The position numbers and the translations under genes are program-made. Shown piece by piece: positions 33,308 to 45,924 of a stretch of 64,000 bases of DNA; position 1 is the first letter of the stretch; every line of letters begins with the position of its first letter. The notes beneath the pieces were generated by a model that saw nothing but the letters and a program-made list of their open reading frames with translations, had not been told where the DNA came from and did no database searches. The stretch spans positions 56,370,833-56,434,832 of the forward strand of contig NC_052613.1 of assembly GCF_016545825.1 (NCBI RefSeq). Reading direction: 5' to 3'. The stretch comes from Eucalyptus grandis (Eukaryota; Streptophyta; Magnoliopsida; Myrtales; Myrtaceae).

Positions 33308-36300
33308 TGTCACGCCCCGACTCTCGGTCACGTGACCATCCTTCAAGCTTGGTCGATTTTATTATGCGATATCCCCAGGACTACATATCGCCGACCCTGT
33401 CCTTTTTAATAGCACATGCGAAAGCAGTCATAAAAATCCCCAAACAATAAAGTAATGGGATATACAAGTAGGACTAGAAACCTGAACCTGAAAAACCACA
33501 TCCTTATGTACATATATACACTTCAGGTCTAACATCTATTCACATGCACACAAGGTTTAACAAGACAGGACGAGATCTCAATCCTCATTCGGGTTGTACT
33601 CGGGGTTATCGTTGGGGTCCTCCTCCACGTACTCCTCTTCAGGTTCCTCAACAGGGATCTCCTCATCAGATTCATGCTCCTTAGGCTCCTCATCCAGGTC
33701 TTGAAATGGTTATTCAATAACCACTAAGACAACATCTCAGCAAGTTCTACCCCCTAAGACCCGATTAGTAAACTAATACACTTTAGGGCTGCATATGCAC
33801 AATGTGAGTTAGAGGACTTACCTTGGCCTTAGATTCCACCTGCATATTAGCACAGATCAAATAGGCACCAAACAATCACATCACAGATCGAAGTATCGAT
33901 CTAATCGACTTAATCGATTACACGCCAACAAGACCACTCACGGTCATTTCCATTCAATCAATCAATTTGCAATATCAAATCAAGGCAATGATCAATCACA
34001 TTAAATCACACTCAGATCGAATCATCGATCAATCGACCTAATCGATTATAAGTCAGTTGAATCATTTCTAGGTCATTCACTCCATCCCGCATAACCTCCA
34101 ATCAATGTTCTCGGGCGTCGATTTCGCCAAGGTGACATAAGTATCAGACGGCCTACGTACGTTCTTTAAGGCGCTGTTTTCGCACAGTGATATTCCTCAT
34201 CACCGAACCACGCCCGTCACAGGTCAAAATCACTGACAGTCTACGTGCGTTTTTTAAGGCGCCGTTTTCGCATAGTGATGTCTTTCATTACCGAACCACG
34301 CCTATCATGATTCATAGGTAGTCTACGTGCGTTCTTTAAGGAGCCATTTTCGCACAGTGACATCCTTAATCACCGAACCACGCCTACCATAAGTCATAGA
34401 CAGTCTACGTGCGTTCTTTAAGGCGCCGTTTTCGCACGTGATGTACTTTATCACCGAACCACGCCTATCCATACTTCGTACTTGATTGGTCTCAGCCAAT
34501 AAAATTCTAAGTTAGCTCTCACCACTTTCTCCACTTTCCAGCTCATCAAAACAGTACAAATGATGACTAGCCATACTCGGCCGTCTAACAATCAATAATT
34601 CAATATCACTCAATTTCAATCAATTTAGGGTAAATCCCTAAAACATCACAATTTATTTAATTTCATACAACGTAGAGCTCAAATAAATAAACAGACTACG
34701 CCACGACAATCAGCACGAAATTCTGGTCGTCGATCACCTTAGCATTAATTTCCGAAAATAATTAATTAATAAATATTAAAAATTCAATTTAGCTCAAAAT
34801 AAAACCCGATTAAATAAACGGACTTCACCACGGTCATCAGCATAATATTCTGGTCACTGGCCAACCAAGTTAAATTTTCGGAAAATAAATAAATAATTAA
34901 TTAATTCCGAAAAATAAATAAATAAACACAATAATTCCAGTTTAGCACAATATGAAGCTCAATTAAATAAACGGTCTGCGCCACCATCATCAGCATAAAA
35001 TCCCGGCCACCGGCCATCCCAGTTGAATTTCCGGAAATAAATAATTAAATAATTAATTTCGAAAATTAATATTTAATTCCTAAAATTTCCACCTAGGCCC
35101 GATTTGCTTAATTAACACCCGATAAGGTACGGGAAAAATCCCAAGAAGCATCCAATAAATACTATAGGCAATTCTCTATCTAATTACACTAATCACACAA
35201 CTAATATGCAAATCAATTAACTAATAATCACTAATCAGTTCTAATCTAACAACCTAATTACACTTAATTAACACTAATCAACCTTTAAGTGCAATTAGAA
35301 AACTAAGAAGGCATTAGTGAGTAAAACTCACTCAAAACGACGAGCTTGACGCGAGGGTCGACTTTCCTCAAAGCGGGCCGAGCATCCGAGCTCGGGAAGG
35401 CGGCCAAAACGGGCCAAACGTCCGCTGCCATACCCATTTCTCCACTCTCTGTGCACTGCTGGTTGGAGGCGAAGGAGGGCGGATCCGGGGCTAGTTGAGG
35501 CGGCCAAGGGCGGCTGAGGGCGAGGCGGAGCTCCGGCGAGGTCGACGGTGGCCGGAGGTGGTCGGGCGGCGGCCGTAGATGGCCGAACAGGACCGAACAG
35601 AGGCGGCAAGAGCTAGACAGCAGCTCTGGACGTCGGCCAAGCCAGGGACGACGCGGCTGAAGGCGGAGACGTGCGGGCGGCGCTCGACGACGACTTTAGC
35701 TCCGGTTGCTTGCTGCGGCGGCGAGGGAACTTGCTGTTTCGGCTTGCTCTGATCTTCACACGACAAGGGCACCGAACAGCAAAAAGAGGACAGAGGAGAG
35801 AAGCGGAGGTGCGCGCGGGTGGGGCGAAGCAGCGACGGCGGCGGCAAGAGGCGGCGCAGCTCGCCTTCGCCGGTCTTCGGCTCCCATGGAGTTTTGAAGA
35901 AAAAGAAGATGGGGGATGCGTTCGGTCGACGGAGGGGAGAGGGGAGGAAGAAAAATTCAATTTCTCCTCTTCCTCTCACACACTCTCTCTCTTAGGTCAT
36001 CACACATGGGCCACCATGACCTAATATGATGTCATCTTCCACTCACCATTTCTTGACAATTATACCCCTTCTAGAAGCATTTAGGTAGGCCAAAGTGTGG
36101 GGGTAGAGGTGGCATACGAATTTTGCTAAGTTTTCATTCCAATTGAGCCCTAATTCCTCTTGAATTGAATCAAATTGACCCCCATTAATTTATTCAATGC
36201 TTCATCATTCCAATTGGTATTTTTCCTTACCAATGTAGCCCACTTGTATCCCAATTTCACAATCCCTAGCTTCAACTGAACGAAAACAGCCCTATTTATC

Positions 36301-36336
36301 CAGTCGAAATTAGAACCCGAAAATCTGGATGTCACA
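33308..36336 (-). mobile_element. 3' LTR of the nested chromovirus
   Basis: 3029 bp, paired with 40402-43503. Order on the plus strand: tgtcacgccccgactctcgg, four-copy motif array (34153-34480), three AT-rich blocks each before an ccggaaa- or ttccgaaa-like segment (about 34680, 34800, 34960), GC-rich core (35330-35900), end ggatgtcaca. Most of it is nearly identical to the partner, but the core around 35640-35870 differs by block indels. Confidence 0.9.
34153..34480. repeat. Four-copy motif array in the 3' LTR
   Basis: ctacgtgcgttctttaagg and relatives start at about 34153, 34241, 34323 and 34404 (spacing 88, 82 and 81). Each is followed by cgccgttttcgcacagtgat and caccgaaccacgcc. Confidence 0.85.
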
Positions 36337-36350
36337 ACTTTTCCCCTCTT
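36337..36350 (-). other. Polypurine tract of the nested chromovirus
   Basis: On the minus strand aagaggggaaaagt lies directly before the LTR start tgtgacatcc. It fixes the element as minus-strand. Confidence 0.85.
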
Positions 36351-36894
36351 ATAAAAATTCCGTCCTCGAAATTTAAACTTTTACCAATCCTTATACAAAA
36401 AGTGGGGGTATTGTCGTTTCATTGAGTCTCACTATTCCATGTTAATCATTCGGTCTCGCGGTGTTGTTCGACCGTTTTGACTAAGGAGATCATCGTAGTA
36501 CACAAACTCTGCTCTTTCTTAACCAACAACTGAACTGACCTTCTCACATAAGACACTCTATCATCCACATCTGATCTATTTTTCTCGACTCCCTAATAAA
36601 CCTTCAAACCTCAACGATTCAAAATTTCTGACAGTTCTGAGCAGTCTTTACTCTGACACTGATCTGACAACTGCAAACACTGATTACTGAGCTGACTTTG
36701 GCTTGTAATCTTTCTTCACTTTCTTTTCACCACTGAAATTATGTACCCTCTGCTATACATTGCTTAGTAAAGAACCCTCTGAAACTTTGCCAAATTTATA
36801 ATCTCTGATTTAGATTTGAAATATAATTCATCCCCGGAACTCCATGCTGGCGAATTATCTGATGCACACACACTTCGGTATACCCACTCTGTGA
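36351..36894 (-). pseudogene. pol: Integrase C-terminal half of the nested chromovirus, decayed
   Basis: The minus strand reads the integrase-core phrase IIRQHGVPG at about 36845-36872, the equivalent of the usual VRLHGVP, and near 36650 VKTAQNCQKF, resembling the helical segment after the core. The frame then drifts through many stops to the 3' end, where NFED-like residues sit just before the PPT, as is common at the end of Tekay pol. The catalytic carboxylates cannot all be located. This piece is separated from the integrase start (37447-37660) by a foreign LTR fragment. Confidence 0.6.
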
Positions 36895-37446
36895 CAAGAT
36901 AGAATCTTCAATATCTGAAATCGAACTTAGATTGACGGTTAATTTCACTCCGACACGCTCTTAGTATGACCTAGGCTACTGGATAGTGTTCAGAGCTTTT
37001 GAGGACAAATGACCCGTGGTCGATTTTCTTCGAGCCACAATGAACCCACTCGACCCATTGGGGACTCTCGATTGTCGTGAAAATCTCAAGGATTCAAATA
37101 CGGACACATGGTACCAAAACGATAGAAACATCAAATTAGTGCCGGTCGATGAAAATTTTCCAATTTAGTGGAGTCACCCACGATCCATTCATCTCAATCG
37201 AACCGATCTATCTTTGATTTCAAATCGGTTTTATACTGTGCCGCAATGATCTCTAAAGATGAGCACGGTCGAGAAGTCAATCCATGGTCGAATTCTCAAG
37301 GCTATTTGCCTTAAGGTCCTTAATAACTCACCCAGCTAGTCTAGTTATCTCATGAGTGGCCAACTCAGAGAAAAACACTATAATCGCGTCGATGAAATGC
37401 CCAATTTATCTAATCGAAATCAGAGCCCGACATCTGGATGTTACAC
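36895..37446 (-). mobile_element. LTR 5'-end fragment inserted in the chromovirus integrase
   Basis: Read on the minus strand it begins tgtaacatccagatgtcggg at 37446 and follows the first 535 bases of the LTR that ends at 3474, including ccactaaattggaaaatttt and gtgggttcattgtggctcga. Similarity stops near 36930, after the gtgaaattaaccgtc phrase. Integrase residues lie on both sides, so it is an insertion, but the rest of that LTR is absent. No target duplication was pinned. Confidence 0.65.
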
Positions 37447-39625
37447 ACTCAAAACAAGATATATTCGTACTGTACCAAAGTGGACTAACTCCATCTGTCG
37501 ATCAACCACTATTCTCAAATGGTGTCAATAATCCCGTGAATCCTTAGTAAGCCTATCACAATGTTCCATTGTGATATATTTCAATTCCCACTTAGGACTC
37601 TCGAGTGATGGTAAGATCTTCCGGGTTTGCATTACGGAACTTCCACTTACTGACACTTCTGACACTTGCAACCTACTTAGCGGTATCTATCTTCATATCA
37701 GTCTACTAATCTAGTTGATGCCGATTCTGATTTACTTGCACCATCTGGTCAAAACTGCAATACTATAGTGAACTTCTGACAAGATCTTTTCCCTGAGTGC
37801 TACACTTTCAAGTGTATTCAATCACTCATGGAACCCGAACTTTCCATTCTCAGAAATCTTAAAGTCAAATTCTTTCTTACCAGTATCCTCTCATAAGATC
37901 TTCTGAACACCTCTATCTATCAATTTGGCACCGATTCTAACTTGAATATATGGCTCAATTTTGAGGGCGGCTATAAAATTCGAAAGGTAGCCTACCTCAC
38001 ATTTGAAAGCCAAATTTCAAACCCTTTTCAAGTAAAGTCTATACTTTAGCCAGTCTATGCACCATTGAAGACTCTCGGCTCAACACCTTAATGACTCGTT
38101 TCATTCCTCCAAGGTGATACCCGATATCACTATTATAGTTCTACCAAAATTCTGGTTCACGACACCGCTTCGTATTCCACTTATTGGGTCTCAACCGAAG
38201 GAACGATGATGCAACAATCTTCTCATGTTGTATCAATGCATACCTGCCCTCTCGCAAGACACATCACTAAAGATTCTGTGCTTTCCGAGCCAAATGAAAA
38301 GTTTAGCACAAGTACAATAGTAAGTTCTTACTTAAGCTTTGGAAACTATCCTCGTACTTGTCTATGCTGATGAATTTCTCTTCTTTCTTAAGAGGTCAAG
38401 CCCACGATGGTACTGATGCTGAAAATTCTTTCACAAACCTTCGTAGTAATCTGCCCAATCCCCACGGCTTCTGATCTCTGATATTGATGTCGGTCTCGGT
38501 CCATTAACAACTGATTCGATCTTGGCTGGGTCCATGAAGATTTCTTAACTTGTAATCACATGACCATTCTTAAGGGCTCCCGTGATCCTCATCACTTAAT
38601 GAATACCCTAGAATGTCACTACACCACACGATCACCATTGATCTAGATATTCTTTGAATACTCGGTTTGTCAAGTCTATGACAATGGCTGGAGCGTTCGT
38701 TATATCAAATGGCTTTACATTATTCTCACAAGGGCTAAATCAAAAGCGAAGTGTTGTCTTCAGTATAACCTCCTTCCTGGTTCTCAACTGACGATAACCT
38801 GTCCTCAAGTCGATCCTTGAAGACATCAACACTTTTTATAACAAGTCACCCAATTAAGTTGACAATGGTTGATGCATGATTGAAATGAACCATTTTCATT
38901 TCTCTTTCCACAAAACTGATGTTCCTTAAAGCGATGCACTAATATGCATGAATTCCTCATTCATCAATCTTCACATCCGTACCTTTGGTTCTATCAATTC
39001 AAAGAACAATAACTGGTAAGAAGCCTTCGAGAGTGGCTTTATGCTGGTGCTAACTCGATCGTAATTTCTATCTCTTTCTATGGCAACGATCTGACATTTC
39101 TTATGACAACACATCTAGAAATTCTCAGACCACTGAGATGTCTTCTATCTCAAATTCTCCAATCTGTCTTAACGATAACCATCACCAAGTAACCTCAACA
39201 ATCTCCATCAAACAAGTGGGTTGTCTTCAATCGACGAGATTAAAGAAATCGAAGATTCATTTCGACTCCCAATAAACTCAACACTTTCATGTGCTCCTGG
39301 ACTAAGTTAAATTGCTCCACAACCATGATCTATTACTACAAGATGTTCCATGAGCCCATTATACTCATGTAGTGTCGAAGTTACACCTCAACAACTAGTC
39401 AAGCATGACTATTACTAGTGATTCCCCTTTCTTCCACTTATTTCAATAAACAGAAGTTCCCCAAACTTCATCAAAACTGTACTACGATACTCTGATAGAA
39501 TTTTCCCCAAAACATTCTTCCTCTATCTAATGCCACGTCGGTTCCATTTCTGTTCTTCTCACCATACCTGGACATTGAATTCATCCATGTTTTCTTCCAC
39601 AATTTCGACACCCATCTGGTGAGTC
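37447..39625 (-). pseudogene. pol: gag end, protease region, RT, RNase H and integrase start, decayed
   Basis: Minus-strand translation in shifting frames gives, from high to low coordinate: CRNCGRKHG, a zinc-knuckle remnant (about 39585-39612); TIELAPA, entry to RT (39041-39065); a DLRTGYRQL-like phrase (about 38785-38815), the DLRSGYHQ motif; KPFDITNAPA (38685-38715), the MPFGLTNAPA motif; SDILGYSLSDEDH (about 38583-38625) where the catalytic IDD is lost; YYERFVKEFSA-like residues (38420-38460) of the RT-RNase H connection; then LLQPLPSLESPKWE and VVVDRQMELVHF (37447-37660) of the integrase core. Stops fall in every frame. It encoded the enzymes for copying and inserting the element. Confidence 0.75.
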
Positions 39626-40372
39626 TTCTACCTCTCGTCAAGTGTTAGGATGCACTATTTCTTGTACTAGAGACCTATCCCAGAAATTCCACAATGCTTT
39701 CTATGGTGCACTTTTTCTGAACTATCTTATCGACAGTGACAATAGTAACCATTTTCGAGATTCCATTTACTAATGCGGACAACCCATAAATCATTATCCG
39801 TACTAGCGACGCTTACCACAATTTCCTGGCCTCAGAATACACGAGACTGATCCATATCGTCTTCCATAGAACAACGTGTTCCATTTGTCTGAATGCTGAC
39901 CTGACTATTCAACCATTCTTATTGAGTGGAACAAAATACTCTTCCCTCAACATCAGTCTTTTACCCTAACCGAATTCCCAATCTGCTTCGCTGAATCTGG
40001 ACTCAAATATCGAATTCTATTCTCTGAGTATCCTTCCAGGTTGGACCTCAACAAAGGTAGCAACAACAACAACTTCATTTTGATCATACCGATTCATCTA
40101 GATCCCAAGGAACAATTGCATCAGAACGATTTTATCGAACTTAGGATCAATCAACGCTGATACACCAATACCAACCTGCGGTGGCACTCTTACGCTCAAG
40201 CTGGCTAGAGTCAACACTCTGCCTTCTGAATCCACAATAATTAAAAGCATGCAATTCACACCCAACAAACAATTCTACCAATCAGCTATCAAAGACATGC
40301 ACCGGTCACGAATTTAAAGGCCTTTCCTACTGCTATCCCATAGGTCATCGCACCTTATCACTCCAATACCTA
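39626..40372 (-). pseudogene. gag: gag region of the nested chromovirus, decayed
   Basis: Between the PBS and the zinc-knuckle remnant, 750 bases on the minus strand with no sustained frame. Phrases such as EFEVQ..RFEY-like patches are too weak to place. Position and order are the only evidence that this was gag; usual gag length would be longer, so part may be deleted. Confidence 0.45.
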
Positions 40373-40390
40373 ACCATTACTCTGATACCA
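40373..40390 (-). other. Primer binding site of the nested chromovirus
   Basis: The minus strand reads tggtatcagagtaatggt, the well known plant PBS complementary to the 3' end of initiator methionine tRNA (tggtatcagagc...). It lies 11 bases beyond the LTR end at 40402. Confidence 0.88.
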
Positions 40391-40401
40391 CAAAAATGGG
40401 A

Positions 40402-43400
40402 TGTCACACACCGACTCTCAGTCACGTGACCATCCTTCAAGCTTGGTCGATTTTATTATGCGATATCCCCATGACTACATATCGCCGACCCTGTCCTTTT
40501 TAATAGCACATGCGGAAGCAGTCATAAAAATCCCCAAACAATAAAGTAATGGGATATACAAGTAGGACTAGAAACCTGAACCTGAAAACCACATCCTTAT
40601 GTACATATATACACTTCAGGTCTAACATCTATTCACATGCACACAAGGTTTAACAAGACAGGACGGGATCTCAATCCTCATCCGGGTCGCACTCGGGGTT
40701 ATCCTCGAGGTCCTCCTCCACGTACTCCTCTTCAGGTTCCTCAACAGGGATCTCCTCATCATATTCATGCTCCTTAGGCTCCTCATCCAAGTCATGAAAT
40801 GATTATTCAATAACCATTGAGACAACGTCTCAGCAAGTTCTACCCCCTAAGACCCGATTAGTAAACTAATACACATTAGGGCTGCCTATGCACAACGTGA
40901 GTTAGAGGACTTACCTTGGCCTCAGATTCCACCTGCATATTAGCACAGATCAAATAGGCACCAAACAATCACATCACAGATCGAAGCATCGATCTAATCG
41001 ACTTAATCGATTACACGCCAACAAGACCACTCACGGTCATTTCCATTCAATCAATCAATTTGCAATATCAAATCAAGGCAATGATCAATCGCATTAAGTC
41101 ACACTCAGATCGAATCATCGATCAATCGACTTAGTCGATTACAAGTCAGTCGAATCATTTCTAGGTCATTCACTCCATCCCACATAACCTCTAATAATAC
41201 ACTTAGTCACAGAGCTCCATCAATGCTCTCGGGCGTCGTTTTCGCCAGGGTGACATAAGTAACAGACGGTCTACGTGCGTTCTTTAAGGCGCCGTTTTCG
41301 CACAGTGATATTCCTCATCACCGAACCACGCCCATCACAGGTCACAAATCACTGACAGTCTACGTGCATTTTTTAAGGCGCCGTTTTCGCACAGTGATGT
41401 CTTTCATTACCGAACCACGCCTATCATGATTCATAGGTAGTCTACGTGCGTTCTTTAAGACGCCGTTTTCGCACAGTGATATCCTTAATCACCAAACCAC
41501 GCCTACCCTAAGTCATAGACAGTCTACGTGCGTTCTTTAAGGCGCCGTTTTCGCACAGTGATGTACTTTATCACCGAACCACGCCTGTCCATAGTTCGTA
41601 CTTGATTGGTCTCAGCCAATAAAATTCTAAGTTAGCTCTCACCACTTTCTCCACTTTCCAACTCATCAAAGCAGTACAAATGATGACTAGCCATACTCGG
41701 CCATCTAACAATCAATAATTCAATATCACTCAATTTCAATCAATTTAGGGTAAATCCCTAAAACATCACAATTTATTTAATTTCATACAACGTAGAGCTC
41801 AAATAAATAAACGGACTGCGCCACGACAATCAGCACGAAATTCTGGTCGTCGATCACCTTAGCATTAATTTCCGAAAAATAATTAATTAATAAATATTAA
41901 AAATTCAATTTAGCTCAAAATAAAACCCGATTAAATAAACGGACTTCACCACGGTCATCAGCATAATATTCTGGTCACTGGCCAACCAAGTTAAATTTTC
42001 GGAAAATAAATAAATAATTAATTAATTCCGAAAAATAAATAAATAAACACAATAATTCCAGTTTAGCACAATATGAAGCTCAATTAAATAAACGGTCTGC
42101 GCCACCACCATCAGCATAAAATCCTGGTCACCGACCATCCTGGTTGAATTTCCGGAAATAAATAATTAAATAATTAATTTCGAAAATTAATATTTAATTC
42201 CTAAAATTTCCACCTAGGCCCGATTTGCTTAATTAACACCCGATAAGGTACGGGAAAAATCCCAAGAAGCATCCAATAAATACTATAGGCAATTCTCTAT
42301 CTAATTACACTAATCACACAACTAATATGCAAATCAATTAACTAATAATCACTAATCAGTTCTAATCTAACAACCTAATTACACTTAATTAACACTAATC
42401 AACCTTTAAGTGCAATTAGAAAACTAAGAAGGCATTAGTGAGTAAAACTCACTCAAAACGACGAGCTTGACGCGAGGGTCGACTTTCCTCAAAGCGGGCC
42501 GAGCATCCGAGCTCGGAAAGGCGGCCAAAACGGGCCAAACGTCCGCTGCCATACCCATTTCTCCACTCTCTGTGCACTGCTGGTTGGAGGCGAAGGAGGG
42601 CGGATCCGGGGCTAGTTGAGGCGGCCAAGGGCGGCTGAGGGCGAGGCGGAGCTCCGGCGAGGTCGACGGTGGTCGGAGGTGGTCGGGCGGCGGCCGTAGA
42701 TGGCCGAACAGGACCGAACAGAGGCGGCAAGAGCTGGACAGCAGCTCTAGACGTTGGCCAAGCCAGGGACGACGCGGTTGAAGGCGGAGACGTGCGGGCG
42801 GCGCTCGACGACGACTTCAGCTCCGGTTGCTTATCATGCGGCGGCGAACTTTGCCGCGGCTTGCTCGATCTTCACACGACAAGGGCACCGAACAGCAAAA
42901 AGAGGACAGAGGAGAGAAGCGGAGGTGCGCGCGGGTGGGGCGAAGCAGCGACGGCAGCGGCGCGGCAGCTCCGGTGGCTTGCGGGTGCGCGACAACGACG
43001 GCGGCAAGAGGCGGCGATTGCAGCTCAGTCTTCGCTGGTCTTCGGCTCCCATGGAGTTTTGAAGAAAAAGAAGAAGATGGGGGATGCGTTCGGTCGACGG
43101 AGGGGAGAGGGGAGGAAGAAGAATTCAATTTCCCCTCTTCCTCTCACACTCTCTCTCTTAGGTCATCTCAACTTGGCCCACCATAACCTAATATGATGTC
43201 ATCTTCCACTCACCATTTCTTGACAATTATACCCCTTCTAGAAGCATTTAGGTAGGCCAAAGTGTGGGGGTAGAGGTGGCATACGAATTTTGCTAAGTTT
43301 TCATTCCAATTGAGCCTTGATTCCTCTTGAATTGAATCAAATTGACCCCCATTAATTTATTCAATGCTTCATCATTCCAATTGGTATTTTTCCTTACCAA

Positions 43401-43503
43401 TGTAGCCCACTCGTATCCCAATTTCACAATCCCTAGCTTCAACTGAACGAAAATAGCCCTATTTATCCAGTCGAAATTAGAACCCGAAAATTTGGATGTC
43501 ACA
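40402..43503 (-). mobile_element. 5' LTR of the nested chromovirus
   Basis: 3102 bp, paired with 33308-36336. It has the same four-copy motif array (41271-41590) but includes a 24-base segment near 41193-41216 absent from the partner. The GC-rich core 42760-43060 has about 70 extra bases relative to 35640-35900. Elsewhere the two are almost the same. Confidence 0.9.
41271..41590. repeat. Four-copy motif array in the 5' LTR
   Basis: Copies of ctacgtgcgttctttaagg begin near 41271, 41359, 41441 and 41522. Unit structure equals the array at 34153-34480, including caccgaaccacgcc endings. Confidence 0.85.
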
Positions 43504-43822
43504 TTACCTTAGCCTCAAATTCCACCTGCATATTAGCACAGATCAAATAGGCACCAAAGCAATCACATCATAGATCGAAGCATTGATCTAATCGACCTAG
43601 TCGATTACACACCAAGAAGACCACTCACGGTCATCTCCATTTAATCATTCAATCCACAACATTAAATCAAGGCAACGATCAATCGACCTAATCGATTACG
43701 TACCAACAAGACCAATCACGGTCATTTCAATTATTCCAGCTCAATTTCTAAATATAAATTATGGTCTTTAGGGCACAATTCATTTATATGTGGTAATCAC
43801 GGCCCCACCAAGCAATTCTCTT

Positions 43823-44008
43823 AGATTTAGTAGCTTTATGGTCCCACTCGACCTTTTCCAAGATTCAGTGGTTTTATGGTCCCACCCGACCTTTCCAAGA
43901 TTTAGTGGCTTTACGGTTCCACCTGACCCTCTCAAGATCTAGTGGTTTTATGGTCCCACCCGACCCTCTCAAGATCTAGTAGCTTTATGGTCCCACCCGA
44001 CCTTTTCT
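43823..44008. repeat. Five-copy 37-bp tandem array in the older solo LTR
   Basis: Units agatttagtggctttatggt...cccacccgacc begin at 43823, 43861, 43898, 43935 and 43972 (38, 37, 37, 37). It occupies the place of the gtgcgttctttaagg array in the related LTRs and shares no sequence with it. Confidence 0.9.
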
Positions 44009-45553
44009 AGATGCCATACTCTATCGCCCAGCCACGTGCCATTCCCAAGTGACACTCCAATTCATCGAGCCACGTGTATTATCCAAGTGATTTACCAACT
44101 CACTTTCGACACTAACAACCGATACTCGACCAATCCCCAATCACATAGCCAAAATTGCATTATTTAAGAACATAACTTCAAAATGCACCGCTAAATCAAT
44201 TCAACACGAATTAAAGCTCAAGTAAATAATCGGACTACTCCACGACAATCAGCATGAGATTTCGGTCACCGGCCATCCCGGTTGAATTTCCGGAAAATAA
44301 ATAATTAAATAATTAATTTCGAAAATTAAATGAATAAATGCAATAAATTCAATTTAGGACAATATAAAGCTCAATTAAATAAACGGACTACGCCACGATC
44401 ATTAGCATAAAATCTCAATCACCGGCCATCCCAGGTTGAATTTTCAGAAAATAAATAATTAAATAATTAATTTCGAAAATTAATATTTAATTCCTAAAAA
44501 TACCATTTAGGCCCGAATTGCCTAATTAACAGCCAATAAGGGTTGGGAAAAATCCCATGAAGCATCCAACAAATACTATAAACAATTCTCTATCTAAGTA
44601 CACTAACCACCTAACTAATATACAATGAAATTAACTAATAATCGCTAATTCATTATAATCTAACAACCTAATTACACTTAACTAACACTAATCAACATTT
44701 AAGTGTAATTAGCAAACTAAGAATGCATTAGTGGGAAAAACTCACTCAAAACGACGGACTCGACGCAAGGATCGACTTTCCTCAAAGCGGGCCGAACATC
44801 CAGGCTCGGGAAGACGGCCAAAACGGACCAAACGTCCGCTGCCATACCCATTTTCGAACTCTCTATACATGGCTGGTTGAGGTGGTTCCGGCGCTGATTC
44901 GAGCTGGATAGGGCTGGAGGAGGGCGAGGGAACTCCGGTGAGTCGAGGCAGCGGCACACAGTGGCCGAAGGTGGGCTGAACGGCTCCGGCGGAGCTCCAC
45001 CAGATTTGAAACGATCGCTAGAACAGAGGGCAGAGCGAGGGGGAGGCCGAGGCAGGCGGAGCACGGGACAGCAGCTCGGTGATGGTGGTGGACGGCAGAA
45101 CGGCGACGTGCGGTCGAGTAGGCGGCGGTCCGATGTGGCTATGGCCCTTCAGGTGACGCTGGTCACTGCCTCTGCTTCTATTGATCTTTGCACAGAACAG
45201 AGAAGGAGAAAGAAGCGTCGATGGCGGCTGAAGGGGATGAGGGAGAGGCGGAGGGCGTGAGCGGAGCAGACGGCGGTCCGGTAGCTTCGACGTGACTGCA
45301 ATTCCTTCAACCGATGCTGGTTGCTGCTTCTATTTCTGCTTTTGCTGCCTTCAAACAGACCAAGCGGAGGAGGAAGAGAGAGGGCAAAGCTGCGCGCAGG
45401 CAGCAAGACAGCGGCGACGGTGGCAAGAGGTGGCAACAGGTGGAGCTGCTGCTGTTGCTTTGGCTTCTTCGGTTGTTGCTGAAGAAGAAACCCCAAAGAA
45501 AGGGGAAGAAGATGGAGATGCCCGACGGAGGAGAGAGGGAAACCGGTTTTCTC

Positions 45554-45556
<3 letters not shown>

Positions 45557-45602
<46 letters not shown>
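45557..45602. repeat. CT microsatellite
   Basis: About 23 uninterrupted CT units at the edge of the LTR GC-rich core. Open frames rich in SL or RE across it are artefacts of the repeat. Confidence 0.95.
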
Positions 45603-45605
<3 letters not shown>

Positions 45606-45924
45606 CCCCACCAATCCAGCTGTCTTCCACTCTCTTTTCCTTGCCAAAAATGCCCCTTCTAGAAGCTTTAAGGTAGGCCAAAGTATGGGGTAGAGGTGGT
45701 ATACGAATTTTGCTAAGTTTTCTTCCCAATTAGACCTTAATCCCTCTTGATTCAATTTAAATTGACTCACATAATTTCATTTAACATCTCATCATTCCAA
45801 TTGGTATTTTTCCTTACCAATGTAGCCCACCCGCATCCCAATTTCACAATCCCCGGCTTCAACTAAATGAAAACGGCCCCATTTATCCAAATAAAAATTA
45901 GAACCCGAAAATCTAGATGTCACA

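Larger units (their letters stand above)
33308..43503 (-). mobile_element. Chromovirus (Tekay/Del-like) LTR retrotransposon, decayed, nested
   Basis: A 10,196-bp element in minus orientation with LTRs at 40402-43503 (5') and 33308-36336 (3'). Perfect target duplication TTACC at 33303-33307 and 43504-43508. A PBS complementary to initiator tRNA-Met and a PPT fix the orientation. The internal region is only 4.07 kb and includes a 0.55-kb LTR fragment. gag, protease, RT, RNase H and integrase traces occur in the right order, all with stops and frame changes. LTRs of about 3 kb and the iMet PBS fit Tekay/Del chromoviruses; no chromodomain was seen, so the lineage is inferred. It sits inside an older LTR of a related family. 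Confidence 0.88.
43509..45924 (-). mobile_element. Right part of the split older solo LTR
   Basis: Continues the LTR begun at 32836. It runs ttagcctcaaattccacctg, a five-copy 37-bp array (43823-44008) where related LTRs have the 80-90 bp array, the AT-rich ccggccatcccgg-linked blocks (44260-44440), a GC-rich core (44750-45460), a CT microsatellite (45557-45602) and the terminus ctagatgtcaca. The bases 43504-43508 are the TTACC target duplicate. Confidence 0.85.

Noticed and set aside
35328..36024. Several 90-160 codon frames in LTR cores (also 42449-43196 and 44717-45770)
   Set aside because: Overlapping frames on both strands, disrupted by indels between LTR copies, and partly made of microsatellite.
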